From: Candidatus Poribacteria bacterium
Lineage (GTDB): Bacteria > Poribacteria > WGA-4E > PCPOR2b
Assembly: GCA_022822005.1 (NCBI GenBank)
Contig: JAJECO010000016.1
Coordinates: 61,350-125,349, forward strand
Length of the DNA stretch: 64,000 bases
Direction of reading: 5' to 3'
In this document: positions 34,561-43,262 of the stretch, piece after piece
Layout of the letters: every line of letters starts with the position of its first letter
How positions within the stretch are numbered: the first letter of the stretch is position 1
Notes under the pieces: generated by a model
Told to the model about the DNA's origin: nothing
The model's input: the letters and a program-made list of their open reading frames with translations, nothing else
Database searches by the model: none
Program-made: the position numbers and the translations under genes

Positions 34561-35916
34561 TCACGCGTCAAGCTCAGCGGTCTTTTCGTAATCCTTCAAT
34601 TTATACTGCAAGGAACGCAGGCTAATCCCTAAAATCTCTGCGGTTCGGGTGCGATTGCCCTCCATTCTTTCGAGGGTTTTGAGGATTAACTCTTTTTCCA
34701 TCTCCTTCATTGTCAGACCGACAGGTACGCTCTCGACCTGGCGTTGGTCAGCGGATTGGATCTCTTCAGGGAGGTGTTTTGGGAGAATTACATCGCCTTC
34801 CGCGAAGAGGACTGCTCGTAGAATAGAGTATTCGAGTTCTCGCACGTTACCGGGCCAATCGTATTGCATGAGCAGTTCTCTTGCCTTATGGCTGATCAAT
34901 CGCACAGGTTGATCATGGGCTCTACCGTGTTTTTGCAGGAAATATTCCGCCAATACCAGAATATCGGTCTGACGGGCTCGTAATGGTGGCAGGTGGATTG
35001 GAATCATATTCAAGCGATAGTAGAGGTCCTGACGAAATGTTCCTGCTTCAATCGCCTGGCGCAAGTCCTGATTGGTTGCTGCGATGATTCGCACATTGAC
35101 ACGAATTACTTTCGTCCCACCCAGGCGTTCAATTTCTCCTTCCTGTATTGCCCGCAACAGCTTGGACTGTAGTTCGATGGACATATCTCCAATTTCATCC
35201 AAGAAGAGGGTGCTGCCGTGTGCGCGTTCAAATTTCCCAATCTGTTGGTGAGTTGCTCCAGTAAACGCACCGCGCTCATGCCCAAACAGTTCGCTCTCCA
35301 GAAGATGATCTGGAATGGCAGCACAATTGACGACTACCATCTCTTTATCTCTGCGCGAACTATTTTGATGAAGCGCCCGAGCGACTAATTCCTTCCCCGT
35401 ACCACTCTCCCCTTGGACGAGTGCTGTAGAGTCTGTGTCCGCAATCTTTTCGATAACTTTTAGGACTTCAAGGATAGGAGGACTCTCGCCTACAATTTCT
35501 TTATAGTTGTTGATGAGTTCATCCCTAGTGCTACTCTCAACGGTGCGTTGGTGGTCTAATGCCCGGTCAACCTTCTGCGTAATATGTTCTGGTTGAAAAG
35601 GTTTTTCCAAGAAATCGTATGCCCCGCGCTTTGTCGCCTCGACTGCACGCTGGATTGTGCCGTGCGCTGTCAACATGAGGACAAGCATGCCGGGGTATTT
35701 TTCGTGCAGGTGTGTGAGGGTTGCTATTCCATCCAGTCGCGGCATCTGGATGTCCAGCAGTACTAGATCCGGAAGGTCCTGATCTATTAGCTCAAGGGCA
35801 TTGTACCCATCAGTAGCAGTTACAACTTCGTAGCCCTCCATTTCGAGCCGATCTTGTAAGATCAGGATGGTGTCAGGTTCATCATCAACGATAAGGATTT
35901 TCTCTCGCTCGTTCAT
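34561..35916 (-). CDS. Sigma-54-dependent response regulator, NtrC/AtoC family
   Basis: A 451-residue three-domain activator. The receiver (1-120) has the acidic pair D11/D12 and phosphoacceptor Asp55 (VLLDIQMP), plus Lys105 in EKPF. The AAA+ domain has Walker A GESGTGKE (169-176), the sigma54-contact loop GAFTGA (216-221) and Walker B STLFLDEIG. The C-terminus is a Fis-type helix-turn-helix (ILKTLERMEGNRTRTAEILGISLRSLQYKL). It activates sigma54 promoters after phosphorylation. No histidine kinase lies next to it. ATG 35916 is preferred; an in-frame GTG at 35934 is also possible. Targets are unknown, and no convincing -24/-12 site was found in the window by eye. Confidence 0.92.
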   Translation of the reverse strand: MNEREKILIVDDEPDTILILQDRLEMEGYEVVTATDGYNALELIDQDLPDLVLLDIQMPRLDGIATLTHLHEKYPGMLVLMLTAHGTIQRAVEATKRGAYDFLEKPFQPEHITQKVDRALDHQRTVESSTRDELINNYKEIVGESPPILEVLKVIEKIADTDSTALVQGESGTGKELVARALHQNSSRRDKEMVVVNCAAIPDHLLESELFGHERGAFTGATHQQIGKFERAHGSTLFLDEIGDMSIELQSKLLRAIQEGEIERLGGTKVIRVNVRIIAATNQDLRQAIEAGTFRQDLYYRLNMIPIHLPPLRARQTDILVLAEYFLQKHGRAHDQPVRLISHKARELLMQYDWPGNVRELEYSILRAVLFAEGDVILPKHLPEEIQSADQRQVESVPVGLTMKEMEKELILKTLERMEGNRTRTAEILGISLRSLQYKLKDYEKTAELDA

Positions 35917-35994
35917 CTGAAATGCCGCTTTCACAGGAATAGTAGTATTTCAGCCTGAGTCCCTCACGAATAGATGCGTGTATATGTATAAAAA

Positions 35995-36020
35995 AAAAGG
36001 CAGCACGTCGGCTGCCTTTT
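35995..36020 (-). terminator. Factor-independent terminator after the exbBD operon
   Basis: AAAAGGCAGC and GCTGCCTTTT form a 10-bp stem with a 6-nt loop. Read on the minus strand it is followed by a run of T residues, and it lies 70 nt after the last exbD stop. Confidence 0.8.
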
Positions 36021-36089
36021 TAGTGTTATCAAAACTTCTTAAATCAATTGTGATAAAGGCAGCAAACTGCCTTCAGGTGTAATGTACAG

Positions 36090-36521
36090 TTAATTCCCGT
36101 AACTTTCCTCTGCGACCATCAAAGCGATTTCCTGCCCCTCCGTCTTACTAAATCGACGTTTCGCACGTTCCATGACATCAATCACTCTGCCATGTTTGGC
36201 AAGCCGATCTGCTTTGATAATGAGTGTAGTAATTTGAGATTCTTTGGATGAGAGGTACATTTCCATGTGATCTAGTGTCAACATCTCCAGATCATCAAAT
36301 GAAATTCTGCCATCTGCACTGATAAAGAGATTGAATTTCTTACGCGGAAAGTCGTGCTTCGTAGCTGACTCCGGCAGCGTTACAGTGAAAGGCGGAGGCA
36401 CACGCATAATTGCTGAAACCATAAAGAAGATCAGCAATAGAAAAACGCAATCAATCATCGGTTCCATCATCAAGGCTTGACCGCGTTCCTTGGCCTTTCC
36501 TGTCCTCATTTGTATAGCCAT
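36090..36521 (-). CDS. exbD: ExbD/TolR family biopolymer transport protein (second copy)
   Basis: A 143-residue protein with one N-terminal transmembrane helix and a periplasmic ExbD/TolR domain. The helix carries the proton-pathway Asp (EPMIDCVFLLLIFFMV). The C-terminal domain follows (FISADGRISFDDL, LIIKADRLAKHGRVIDVMERAKR). It should work with ExbB to convert the proton gradient into motion that energises an outer-membrane or envelope process. It starts 14 nt after the first exbD, with AAAGGAGG upstream. Two different ExbDs in one operon suggest a heteromeric complex, as in several PVC and delta-proteobacterial loci. Confidence 0.9.
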   Translation of the reverse strand: MAIQMRTGKAKERGQALMMEPMIDCVFLLLIFFMVSAIMRVPPPFTVTLPESATKHDFPRKKFNLFISADGRISFDDLEMLTLDHMEMYLSSKESQITTLIIKADRLAKHGRVIDVMERAKRRFSKTEGQEIALMVAEESYGN

Positions 36522-36535
36522 AGTATCCTCCTTTG

Positions 36536-36982
36536 TTATTCCCTTGCCACTACTGCAAAGCCGATTTTGTCTATACCTGCTTGCTTGGCAATATCCATTA
36601 CGTTAATAATCTGTTCATGTATGACATCCCGTTCTGACTGAATAATTACCATATTCTTGATTTCTTCGGGAGCATGAATAAACTCGGTGAACATCTGATT
36701 GATGTTAACAATCTCGTCATTCAAGATCATGGTGCCATACTTCTGAACACCTTCAGGGTTCGCGATCCTGACAATGAGCCCCTTGGGTTTATTAGGATTG
36801 GGTTTACCCGGAGGAGGTAATTGAACGCGAATGCCAGGCATCGGAGCGAAACTGGTCGAAACCATAAAGAAAATCAGAAGCAGGAACACACAGTCAATCA
36901 TCGGAGCCATATCGAGCTTCGGCGATCTTCTTTCTCTCCCCGCCATTCGGGTCATACCACTGGGTGCTTGCGTACTTGCCAT
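36536..36982 (-). CDS. exbD: ExbD/TolR family biopolymer transport protein (first copy)
   Basis: A 148-residue paralogue of the next gene. The transmembrane segment APMIDCVFLLLIFFMVST again has the conserved Asp, and the periplasmic domain ends IINVMDIAKQAGIDKIGFAV. AGGAGG lies upstream of the ATG. It sits 82 bp downstream of the ExbB-like gene in the same operon. No TonB or TolA partner is in the window. Confidence 0.92.
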   Translation of the reverse strand: MASTQAPSGMTRMAGRERRSPKLDMAPMIDCVFLLLIFFMVSTSFAPMPGIRVQLPPPGKPNPNKPKGLIVRIANPEGVQKYGTMILNDEIVNINQMFTEFIHAPEEIKNMVIIQSERDVIHEQIINVMDIAKQAGIDKIGFAVVARE

Positions 36983-37064
36983 CTCCGACTACCTCCTGTT
37001 CTAAAAGGTAAGTCTTCCTGTCACCCTAAAGGGTTTGCCATAGGGTGACAGGAGAACGTTAAAT

Positions 37065-38060
37065 TTACGCGTTGCCTGATTGACCAAGAATCAGTTGGTT
37101 GACGATTTCAGTCGAAACCTGTTCAATCTCAAGCACGAATTTGTTGACCCAACTCTCAAAGACCTGTGAGAAGATGAGACACGGAATAGCGATTGTCAAA
37201 CCACCAGCGGTGGTCAGCAACGCCTGGGAGATACCACCTGCGAGTGCCTGCGGGTCACCAGTACCTTCAAGTGCAATCGTGGTAAACGCGTTAATCATAC
37301 CCATAACCGTACCGAGGAGACCAAACAACGGTGAGATAACTGCGACGGTACTAATAACGGGAATGTTCCGTTCAAGTTCTGGAATCTCGAGGAGTCCTGC
37401 TTCTTGAATGGATTCCTGTATTTCTTCTTTTGTAATCTCCTGCTCTTCAATCTGTGCTTGGCTGTATCTTAGCAGACCTGCTTTCAACACGTTTGCTAGT
37501 GGACCGCCTGCTTCTTCACAGGTTGAGACGGCTTCCATAATATTGTCGTTACGCAGAGAATCGGTAATGCTTGCCATGAACTGCTCTGTACCGAGCTTGG
37601 AACGGCTTCTTAGGAAGGTAAAGAGGCGTTCAATAATGAAGGTCAATGCAGCAACAGAACAGAGGAGAAGTGGCCAGAAAACGATACCGAACTTAGCGAA
37701 GAAGGTGACGATGGTATCTTTTTTGGTCATTTTCAGCGGCACATAGTGGTCGCCACCAGCAACGACGGTGACAGGTTTACCGGTTCGGTCGCCGTATCCG
37801 TCTTTGTAAATACTGAGGAGGTAACGGCCCGGTGGCAAGCCCGATTTGCTATATTCGCCGACATCATCTGTTGTTGTTTCATGCTCCGTGCCATCGGTAC
37901 CGACGACAACAACTCTCACATCACTAATTGGCGTTTGCGCCGTTGTGGTATCTACAACATTACCACGAACTGTACCGGTTGACGCATCTTGAGCGAGCGC
38001 AACCGTACTGAAAACGATCAGCATGGCAGCTATCATTAAGGTAAAACTCAGGTGTTTCAT
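37065..38060 (-). CDS. exbB: MotA/TolQ/ExbB family protein with N-terminal secreted carboxypeptidase-regulatory-like domain
   Basis: A 331-residue protein. Residues 1-24 are a Sec signal peptide. Residues about 28-112 form a carboxypeptidase-regulatory-like beta-sandwich (GTVRGNVVDTTTAQTPISDVRV, GEYSKSGLPPGRYLLSIYKDGY) which would lie in the periplasm. The remaining 200 residues are a normal ExbB channel: a first helix IVFWPLLLCSVAALTFIIERLF, cytoplasmic loop, then VISPLFGLLGTVMGMINAF and LLTTAGGLTIAIPCLIF with the usual Gly/Thr-lined helices. The added domain might contact an envelope partner or glycans. It is the first gene of an exbB-exbD-exbD operon, and starts with AGGAGG six bases before the ATG. 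Confidence 0.9.
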   Translation of the reverse strand: MKHLSFTLMIAAMLIVFSTVALAQDASTGTVRGNVVDTTTAQTPISDVRVVVVGTDGTEHETTTDDVGEYSKSGLPPGRYLLSIYKDGYGDRTGKPVTVVAGGDHYVPLKMTKKDTIVTFFAKFGIVFWPLLLCSVAALTFIIERLFTFLRSRSKLGTEQFMASITDSLRNDNIMEAVSTCEEAGGPLANVLKAGLLRYSQAQIEEQEITKEEIQESIQEAGLLEIPELERNIPVISTVAVISPLFGLLGTVMGMINAFTTIALEGTGDPQALAGGISQALLTTAGGLTIAIPCLIFSQVFESWVNKFVLEIEQVSTEIVNQLILGQSGNA

Positions 38061-38232
38061 GTATTCCTCCTATTGGAGTTTGAAGGTGTAATAAAATTTA
38101 GAGGGTGCAAAACGATATTCCCCTCAATTTCAAGTCGCCTCAACCACCTTGTCTCGGACGACTAAACTTTTATCCAATACGAATGCTTGGTTTTATAAAC
38201 ACTTCTGTTTTTTGAAAGTTTCGGTAGAACCG

Positions 38233-38269
38233 AAAAAGTGCCAAGCAGAACAAACATGCTTGGCACTTT
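38233..38269 (-). terminator. Strong factor-independent terminator
   Basis: AAAGTGCCAAGCA (38235-38247) and TGCTTGGCACTTT (38257-38269) form a 13-bp perfect stem; on the minus strand it ends in a T tract. It lies 10 nt past the stop of the giant lipoprotein gene, separating it from the exbB operon. Confidence 0.88.
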
Positions 38270-38278
38270 CGGAGATTG

Positions 38279-41200
38279 TTAGAAGCCCATCATTGCTCGG
38301 ACGAAGGTCGTGTTACTTGTCGTGTGGTCAAGCAAGATGGTGGTTCTTCTGAAACCGGCGAGAATGACGATATTGAAACCTTGCCATTCACCTCGGCTGA
38401 TTGACTGAACTTCAAAGATCCGCGTACGGAGGTCTGGACGGAAGAGGATTGGAATATCGGCTTCCTCAAACGCTGGCGTCGCTAGATAGTCTTTGATAGT
38501 TTGATCACGGTTGGTGAATTTGCGATACTGAAAACCGCCGAGGATATTCATTCTCTGAGTAAACTGATAATCCAAACGAACACCGAGGACATCTTCACGG
38601 CTACGTTTGTTAAATCGGAGATACTCAATAACCTCTGGATCGTCAGGCACAAATTTTGTTGGATCCAACGGATTGAGATAGCTACCCTCTTCGATATTAG
38701 CCGCCGTATGATCAAATGCACGAGTCCAAATATATTTTGCCATTGGCGTCAACGTTAAGTCTTCTCCAATTCTGTCCACGCCGGGTAGGTCGCCCAACGG
38801 GATTTCATATTTGGCTCTGAGAATTGTGATCTGATTCCGAACGGTCTTTTCTTGGAATCGACGTGGAATCCAGTTTTCTGGATCATAGATCAAACCGAGG
38901 TCTTCTGGATCCAGCGGGTTAAGCCCGTGATCTGGATAGAAGGGGTATGACTTCCGGTCGCCATCGGCTCGGACCTGTTCGTCGGGCACCATGAAATCAA
39001 CGTGGTCGTCCTTCTCTTGGCTCGGATCATCCTGTGGAAAATCGAGCGCAATAGCGTCCTCTTCATCGAGTCCCAACTGTTTCCGCCAGTCGACCAAGAA
39101 CTTGGTTTCAAGCGTTAGGTTTGGAATTGCACTGTAGAGGAACTGAAGACTTGTCACATTGACGCGTGTTTTGAAGAAATCGAGAAAATCAGATTCCTGT
39201 GTGGCATCTAACTCGCCCGGACGCAGGGTAATCGAATAATCTGGAATATCATCGTCCACACGGACAAACCGATTCTGGAACAGGACTGTACCAAAATCTG
39301 GCACGTCACGTTGGAAGGTGAGATGTGCGTATCTTGAATTGTTTTGCCGCTTGCTGGACACTTCACTCTCATTTAACCAACCCAATTTGAGGGTCATGTT
39401 ATCGAGCAAGTCATAGCTGGCGGTGACATGATATCCTTCACGGTTAATACCATACTCATACTGCGGCTCAAAATCATCTTCCAATGAATCAACGACACCG
39501 TTGTTGTTGAGGTCAACGAGATCTTCAAAAACCGGAGGGTCTGCCTCAAAGATGAGGAAGTCTTCTTGGAAATCGAGGATACCGTTCTGGTCACGGTCAT
39601 CGGCTTGCGGCAGAACGCCGTCAAAGTCGATGCTGTCTGGCCAGTCGTCGTCGTCATCATCATCTTCAATGAGTGCGTAGTTAATTTCATCGAAGGGAAG
39701 AACTTCTGCGCCGGATTCGGGTGTTCGTTCAAGAGAGTAGGTCGCATCTCTTGCATCGTTTGCACCGAAGTTATAGTAGGTAGTGGTATAACCCGGATCA
39801 ATATGGTACAGGGTTCCTTCAAGGAAGAGTTTGCCGTAACGTTGTCTTAGATTGAGGAACCACGCAGTTTCGCGCCCCATCTCTCCGTCATCATTCGGAT
39901 CACCATTCAGCTTGGCTTCAAACCGCTCCCCTTCCGCTTCAGAGTATGTGGGGATGCCGTTGGCATCAAGCGGAACTCCGAAGGTGGGGTTCGGCAATCC
40001 GTCATCTGTCGTCTCTGTTTCGTCGATAGTGACGTTCGACCCTTCGATTTCAGGATTCACCCGACTGAAACCGATTTGGTCTCTGGGAATGGTTGGATAC
40101 TGTTTAAATTTCCCATTAATCGAGTAGTGTGCTCGGATAAAGGTATTAAACAGGGTTCCTTCCAGGTCAACACCATACAGCACACCAGCCCGCGCCGCAC
40201 CGTAGCGATATCGAAGCGTACGCGATGCGCCTTCATTTTCCCAGTCGCTTGGGTTATGTAGCAAGCTGCTTCTGTTCTGGGTGTAATGATCTGATCGGCC
40301 ATAGTTGCCGGGCGCTTGAAGCACATCACGATACGGCGACTCGATATGACCGTCTTCGGTTTTGATCCATTCAGCTGCAAGTGGATCGTCCGATCTGTTT
40401 GCCTCACTAAACCCGATGACGACGATGTTATAGTCCCCAGCGACCGTCATTTCGAACTCAACTGACTTCACTGTTCGTGGATCAATGGGCCCATTGGGTA
40501 GTTCCTCAGAGGTGAGGTCGAACACGTACTGCATCTTATTGAACCCTTCGACAATTTTCCATTGTCCGTCTCTGGATTCAATCGGATCAGCACTCCCCTC
40601 TACTGCGACGATATCGTCGATAAAGACTGTGATAGTCTGCGTCCTTTCGGGACCAGCTGGACGGTCTGGACCATCAGCAGGGGATCCGGAAAGCGCTTGC
40701 GTGGTAACGTGGACTTTCATCCCCCTGACAGCGGCCCCAACACCACCTTGAATCTTCGAGGCTTGGAAATCTCTTTCGAGGTCATGTGCTAAGCCACCAT
40801 AATTGTTATCTTCTGGAGAATCATCACGGAAGACAACAACGATACGCTCTGGGGGCGTATTAGCAACTGATCCACCAAAGATGGGGTTTTCAACCCGTTC
40901 CGGGTGTTCTTTGTGGAGATTGACATAGGTGAGACCTACACGGAATACGTCACCGAGCAACCCTTGTGCCCGAAATCCGATTAAACGTGCGTTCTCAATA
41001 TGGCGGAGCCCAACATCATCGCTCAGACCGTTACGGCGCCCGAGTGTTGGTGCGAGGTTTGCCGCCGCGTCAGAGAGCTTCACCGGGTTAGAAATACGAG
41101 AGTTCAACAGTGTGAAGAGGTGACGTTCTTGCGAGAAGGAGATGTCCCATCGGAAGCCATCAAATTCGGTTTTGTAGATGACATACCGGTTAGGGAATAA

Positions 41201-41614
41201 GGTTTGAGGCTTAATACGCATATCGTCCCCAATGACGAACTGCGTAAATCTGCCACGGAAATTATCTTCGGTTAGAATCTGGCGGTCCAACTGGGCGGAA
41301 AATCTTTCGCTATCAAGCTGACCGGTCCAACCGACAATCAGTTCTCCGTTTTGGTCGAATTGTTTCTCCTCGCGATAGTTGTAGACTTCGTTACCTTCGA
41401 GGAGTTCCCTACCAAACAGGTCATAGAAGAACTGGGGTTCTTCTTCCAATTGGAACCGGTCGGAGAAGTTAGCTTGTCCTTCAACCGTTGGTAGGAGCGG
41501 TTCCTGTGGTCCAAGGCTTGTTGCGCCGCACCCGTAGAGTACGAAACAACCGATCAGCCCCGCCATAATCAACAGAAAATCAGGTGATCGTTTGAAAAAC
41601 TTCATTACTTTCAT
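38279..41614 (-). CDS. Giant outer-membrane beta-barrel lipoprotein, unknown function
   Basis: A 1111-residue protein. A type II signal peptide ends in a lipobox (FVLYGCGATS). The bulk is beta-rich with alternating aromatic/polar strands, such as FDGFRWDISFSQERHLF, FLYSAIPNLTLETKFLVDW and NILGGFQYRKF, and it ends in a C-terminal Phe, as in outer-membrane barrels. About two-thirds along is an acidic, Ca-binding-like region (an Asp run, then SIDFDGVLPQADDRDQNGILDF and DLNNNGVVDSLEDDF) like thrombospondin type 3 / EF-hand loops. No known family is recognised. Candidate ATGs are 41635, 41614 and 41605; AAGGAGG sits 3 nt before 41614 and 12 nt before 41605, so the exact start is uncertain. Together with the following exbB-exbD-exbD operon, an envelope role energised by ExbB/D is plausible. 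Confidence 0.75.
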   Translation of the reverse strand: MKVMKFFKRSPDFLLIMAGLIGCFVLYGCGATSLGPQEPLLPTVEGQANFSDRFQLEEEPQFFYDLFGRELLEGNEVYNYREEKQFDQNGELIVGWTGQLDSERFSAQLDRQILTEDNFRGRFTQFVIGDDMRIKPQTLFPNRYVIYKTEFDGFRWDISFSQERHLFTLLNSRISNPVKLSDAAANLAPTLGRRNGLSDDVGLRHIENARLIGFRAQGLLGDVFRVGLTYVNLHKEHPERVENPIFGGSVANTPPERIVVVFRDDSPEDNNYGGLAHDLERDFQASKIQGGVGAAVRGMKVHVTTQALSGSPADGPDRPAGPERTQTITVFIDDIVAVEGSADPIESRDGQWKIVEGFNKMQYVFDLTSEELPNGPIDPRTVKSVEFEMTVAGDYNIVVIGFSEANRSDDPLAAEWIKTEDGHIESPYRDVLQAPGNYGRSDHYTQNRSSLLHNPSDWENEGASRTLRYRYGAARAGVLYGVDLEGTLFNTFIRAHYSINGKFKQYPTIPRDQIGFSRVNPEIEGSNVTIDETETTDDGLPNPTFGVPLDANGIPTYSEAEGERFEAKLNGDPNDDGEMGRETAWFLNLRQRYGKLFLEGTLYHIDPGYTTTYYNFGANDARDATYSLERTPESGAEVLPFDEINYALIEDDDDDDDWPDSIDFDGVLPQADDRDQNGILDFQEDFLIFEADPPVFEDLVDLNNNGVVDSLEDDFEPQYEYGINREGYHVTASYDLLDNMTLKLGWLNESEVSSKRQNNSRYAHLTFQRDVPDFGTVLFQNRFVRVDDDIPDYSITLRPGELDATQESDFLDFFKTRVNVTSLQFLYSAIPNLTLETKFLVDWRKQLGLDEEDAIALDFPQDDPSQEKDDHVDFMVPDEQVRADGDRKSYPFYPDHGLNPLDPEDLGLIYDPENWIPRRFQEKTVRNQITILRAKYEIPLGDLPGVDRIGEDLTLTPMAKYIWTRAFDHTAANIEEGSYLNPLDPTKFVPDDPEVIEYLRFNKRSREDVLGVRLDYQFTQRMNILGGFQYRKFTNRDQTIKDYLATPAFEEADIPILFRPDLRTRIFEVQSISRGEWQGFNIVILAGFRRTTILLDHTTSNTTFVRAMMGF

Positions 41615-42137
41615 TTGCCTCCTTGAGGAAATCATAAATTACATTTGACGTAAAAGTGAGGATATAAAACGTCCATAATAACGTTCATCCAAGCATCAAG
41701 TCGAAATAGGAGAGTCGAATCAATCACGGTTTCGGAGTTTGTGACCGTCTACCAACCCATCTCCTATCTTAACTTGCGTCAGTGGTGGAACATATCGCAA
41801 CCTCCTTTTGCAAGGATTCATTAGCAATACGCAACTATTTAATTACCCAGGTTCGGTGCAAAACCGGTTTTTACGTTTTCTCTGCTGGCGTTAAGTTCCA
41901 GCGGCATTAGGTTAATGCTTGTGGCCCAATTTAGGGGGATACAAGCATCTGAAAGCAGTTGGCATGTAACAACTAACATTCAATTAAGTGCTGATTCAGA
42001 TTAAGCCATTGCTCATTCGGTAAGCGGGAGGATCCACATGCTTGACTTGGACGGTATTCATGTTTCCTATCTTTGTTACTGCCGCTATTCAGTTGATGCT
42101 TTTTTTCTCAATGAAGTTCTGCTTCTGAAAAAAAGTA
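41615..42137 (-). ncRNA. Predicted long structured 5' leader of the giant lipoprotein gene
   Basis: From the predicted start just below the promoter at 42144-42172 to the ATG is about 520 nt without a conventional gene. Inverted repeats within it are ATGCTTGT/ACAAGCAT (41915-41922 with 41941-41948), GCTGG/CCAGC (41884-41888 with 41898-41902), and a nested pair near 41707-41768: an outer ATAGGAGA/TCTCCTAT 8-bp stem around an inner ACGGT/ACCGT stem. Between them is a four-codon ORF (41779-41793) with a consensus Shine-Dalgarno. This resembles a cis-regulatory leader, but it matches no riboswitch class I can name. Confidence 0.45.
41779..41793 (-). CDS. Four-codon leader ORF (Met-Phe-His-His-stop), possible
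   Basis: ATG TTC CAC CAC TGA, with AAAGGAGG (41801-41808) seven nt upstream, a better ribosome site than most genes in the window have. GCAA/TTGC flanks the Shine-Dalgarno, so it may be locally sequestered. It could be a translated leader that controls folding of the 41707-41768 stem just downstream. It might also be chance; nothing else supports it. Confidence 0.3.
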   Translation of the reverse strand: MFHH

Positions 42138-42143
42138 ATCTCT

Positions 42144-42172
42144 AAGATAACACTTCTGCAATTTTCTGTCAA
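42144..42172 (-). promoter_or_regulatory. Sigma70-type promoter for the giant lipoprotein transcript
   Basis: On the minus strand: TTGACA (42167-42172), 17 nt, TATCTT (42144-42149). It is well formed and lies about 530 nt upstream of the lipoprotein ATG with no gene between. Confidence 0.7.
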
Positions 42173-42637
42173 GACTTTTTTCTTAAAATAATTGCGATGC
42201 ACCGGAGTTAGCGCAAAAATGGGTCGAATCCGTTATACTGAGCGGCTTTTCCCTATTCTTAGGAAATCTTTTACTAAGCGCAGCAAGGGTTCAGTTAGAA
42301 AATCAGTCATTTCGAGATTTTGAGCAAAAGTGTTGGTCGCTGTTACTTTTGGTTGTAACCCACACTACCGGACAAAAAACATCGAAAAAGGCTGGTGTAA
42401 AACAGAGGCAGGTTAAATACCGGTTGGATCAGCACTACGGTTGCAGCCACATCAATGTTGGCAACTGTAAAATTGCAGAACCCAAGATTTAGTAAAAACT
42501 CGGGCCGTTAAAAGGTCGTGCCGAAGAGCCTGTGGCGCGAGCCTATGGGACCATGGTCCCCATTACGAGAATAGAATCTGCATCAAATGGTGAAAAAGGG
42601 GCATCAAGAACAGAAGTCGTATGACCGCATTGAGAGA
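42173..42637. other. Spacer without genes, with a perfect palindrome
   Basis: No coding region is supported. GGGACCATGGTCCC (42547-42560) is a 14-bp perfect palindrome, and CCCAAG/CTCGGG lies near 42481-42504. Together these may end the lipoprotein transcript to the right or bind a regulator. No T tract follows. Confidence 0.5.
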
Positions 42638-43219
42638 TTACTGCAAGTTGTTAGCGGCTCTAATCTGCTCTTCGCTATACGCTTCATCTCTCCATTCAGT
42701 GATGCGCCATTCTTGTGTATCGGAATCCTTACTGGTTCTCAACTCAAAGGTAAAGATATTATTCCCTTCTGCGAACCAGCCGGTAAATCCCCCTTCGAGT
42801 GAATCGCCATCCGCGACAAATCCTTGGATCCGATAATGATTTTTGACTTCCGCTCGTGTCCTGTCTGCATTCAGTTGTATTTCGGGCGGTTCGGACAACT
42901 CGATCTCAATATCCTGGAATCTGGCAAAAACGCGTTGCGCGGAATCCCTTTCGTCCCGGATATCGTCGAATATAACGTCATCCGTCTTATCAGCATCAGT
43001 TCCCATATCTGAAACGTAAAGAAACCCATCTTCCCAAAACGCACTCATATACCTATCAAGGTCTTCGCTCTGATATCCTTCACGCCAGTTTTTCAGAACT
43101 TGGTTAATTAGGACAAGCTCCTTTGACTGAACTTTGGTAACGCTACTTACATCGCCACAACTTGCAAGCAAACTAAAAACGAGCAATAGCCCAGTAATTT
43201 TGGCAAATACTTTTAACAT
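42638..43219 (-). CDS. Lipoprotein with NTF2/SnoaL-like domain
   Basis: A 193-residue protein. The signal peptide ends in a lipobox (FSLLASCGDVSS). The mature part resembles the NTF2/DUF4440-like fold: an N-terminal helix (LINQVLKNWREGYQSEDLDRYMSAF), WEDGFLYVSD, then beta strands RAEVKNHYRIQGF, FTGWFAEGNNIFTFELR and EWRITEWRDEAY. Such domains bind small ligands or act as stability modules. Function unknown. It starts 43 nt after the DUF5683 gene stop, with GGAGG before the ATG, so the two form an operon. Confidence 0.75.
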   Translation of the reverse strand: MLKVFAKITGLLLVFSLLASCGDVSSVTKVQSKELVLINQVLKNWREGYQSEDLDRYMSAFWEDGFLYVSDMGTDADKTDDVIFDDIRDERDSAQRVFARFQDIEIELSEPPEIQLNADRTRAEVKNHYRIQGFVADGDSLEGGFTGWFAEGNNIFTFELRTSKDSDTQEWRITEWRDEAYSEEQIRAANNLQ

Positions 43220-43262
43220 GGCTGAACTTCCTCCATAAGGAATTGCTGTGTTTACTAGACTT

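Noticed and set aside
34561..35934. Possible partner histidine kinase for the NtrC regulator
   Set aside because: No kinase domain (HisKA/HATPase) occurs in adjacent frames or elsewhere in the window.
42185..42245. tRNA-like T-loop segment (GGGTCGAATCC)
   Set aside because: No acceptor stem, anticodon arm or CCA context can be built around it.
42500..42545. ZTP- or cobalamin-riboswitch-like sequence (GGTCGTGCCG, GCCTGTGGCG)
   Set aside because: Only short fragments resemble conserved loops; no pseudoknot or paired order fits and there is no downstream plus-strand gene.
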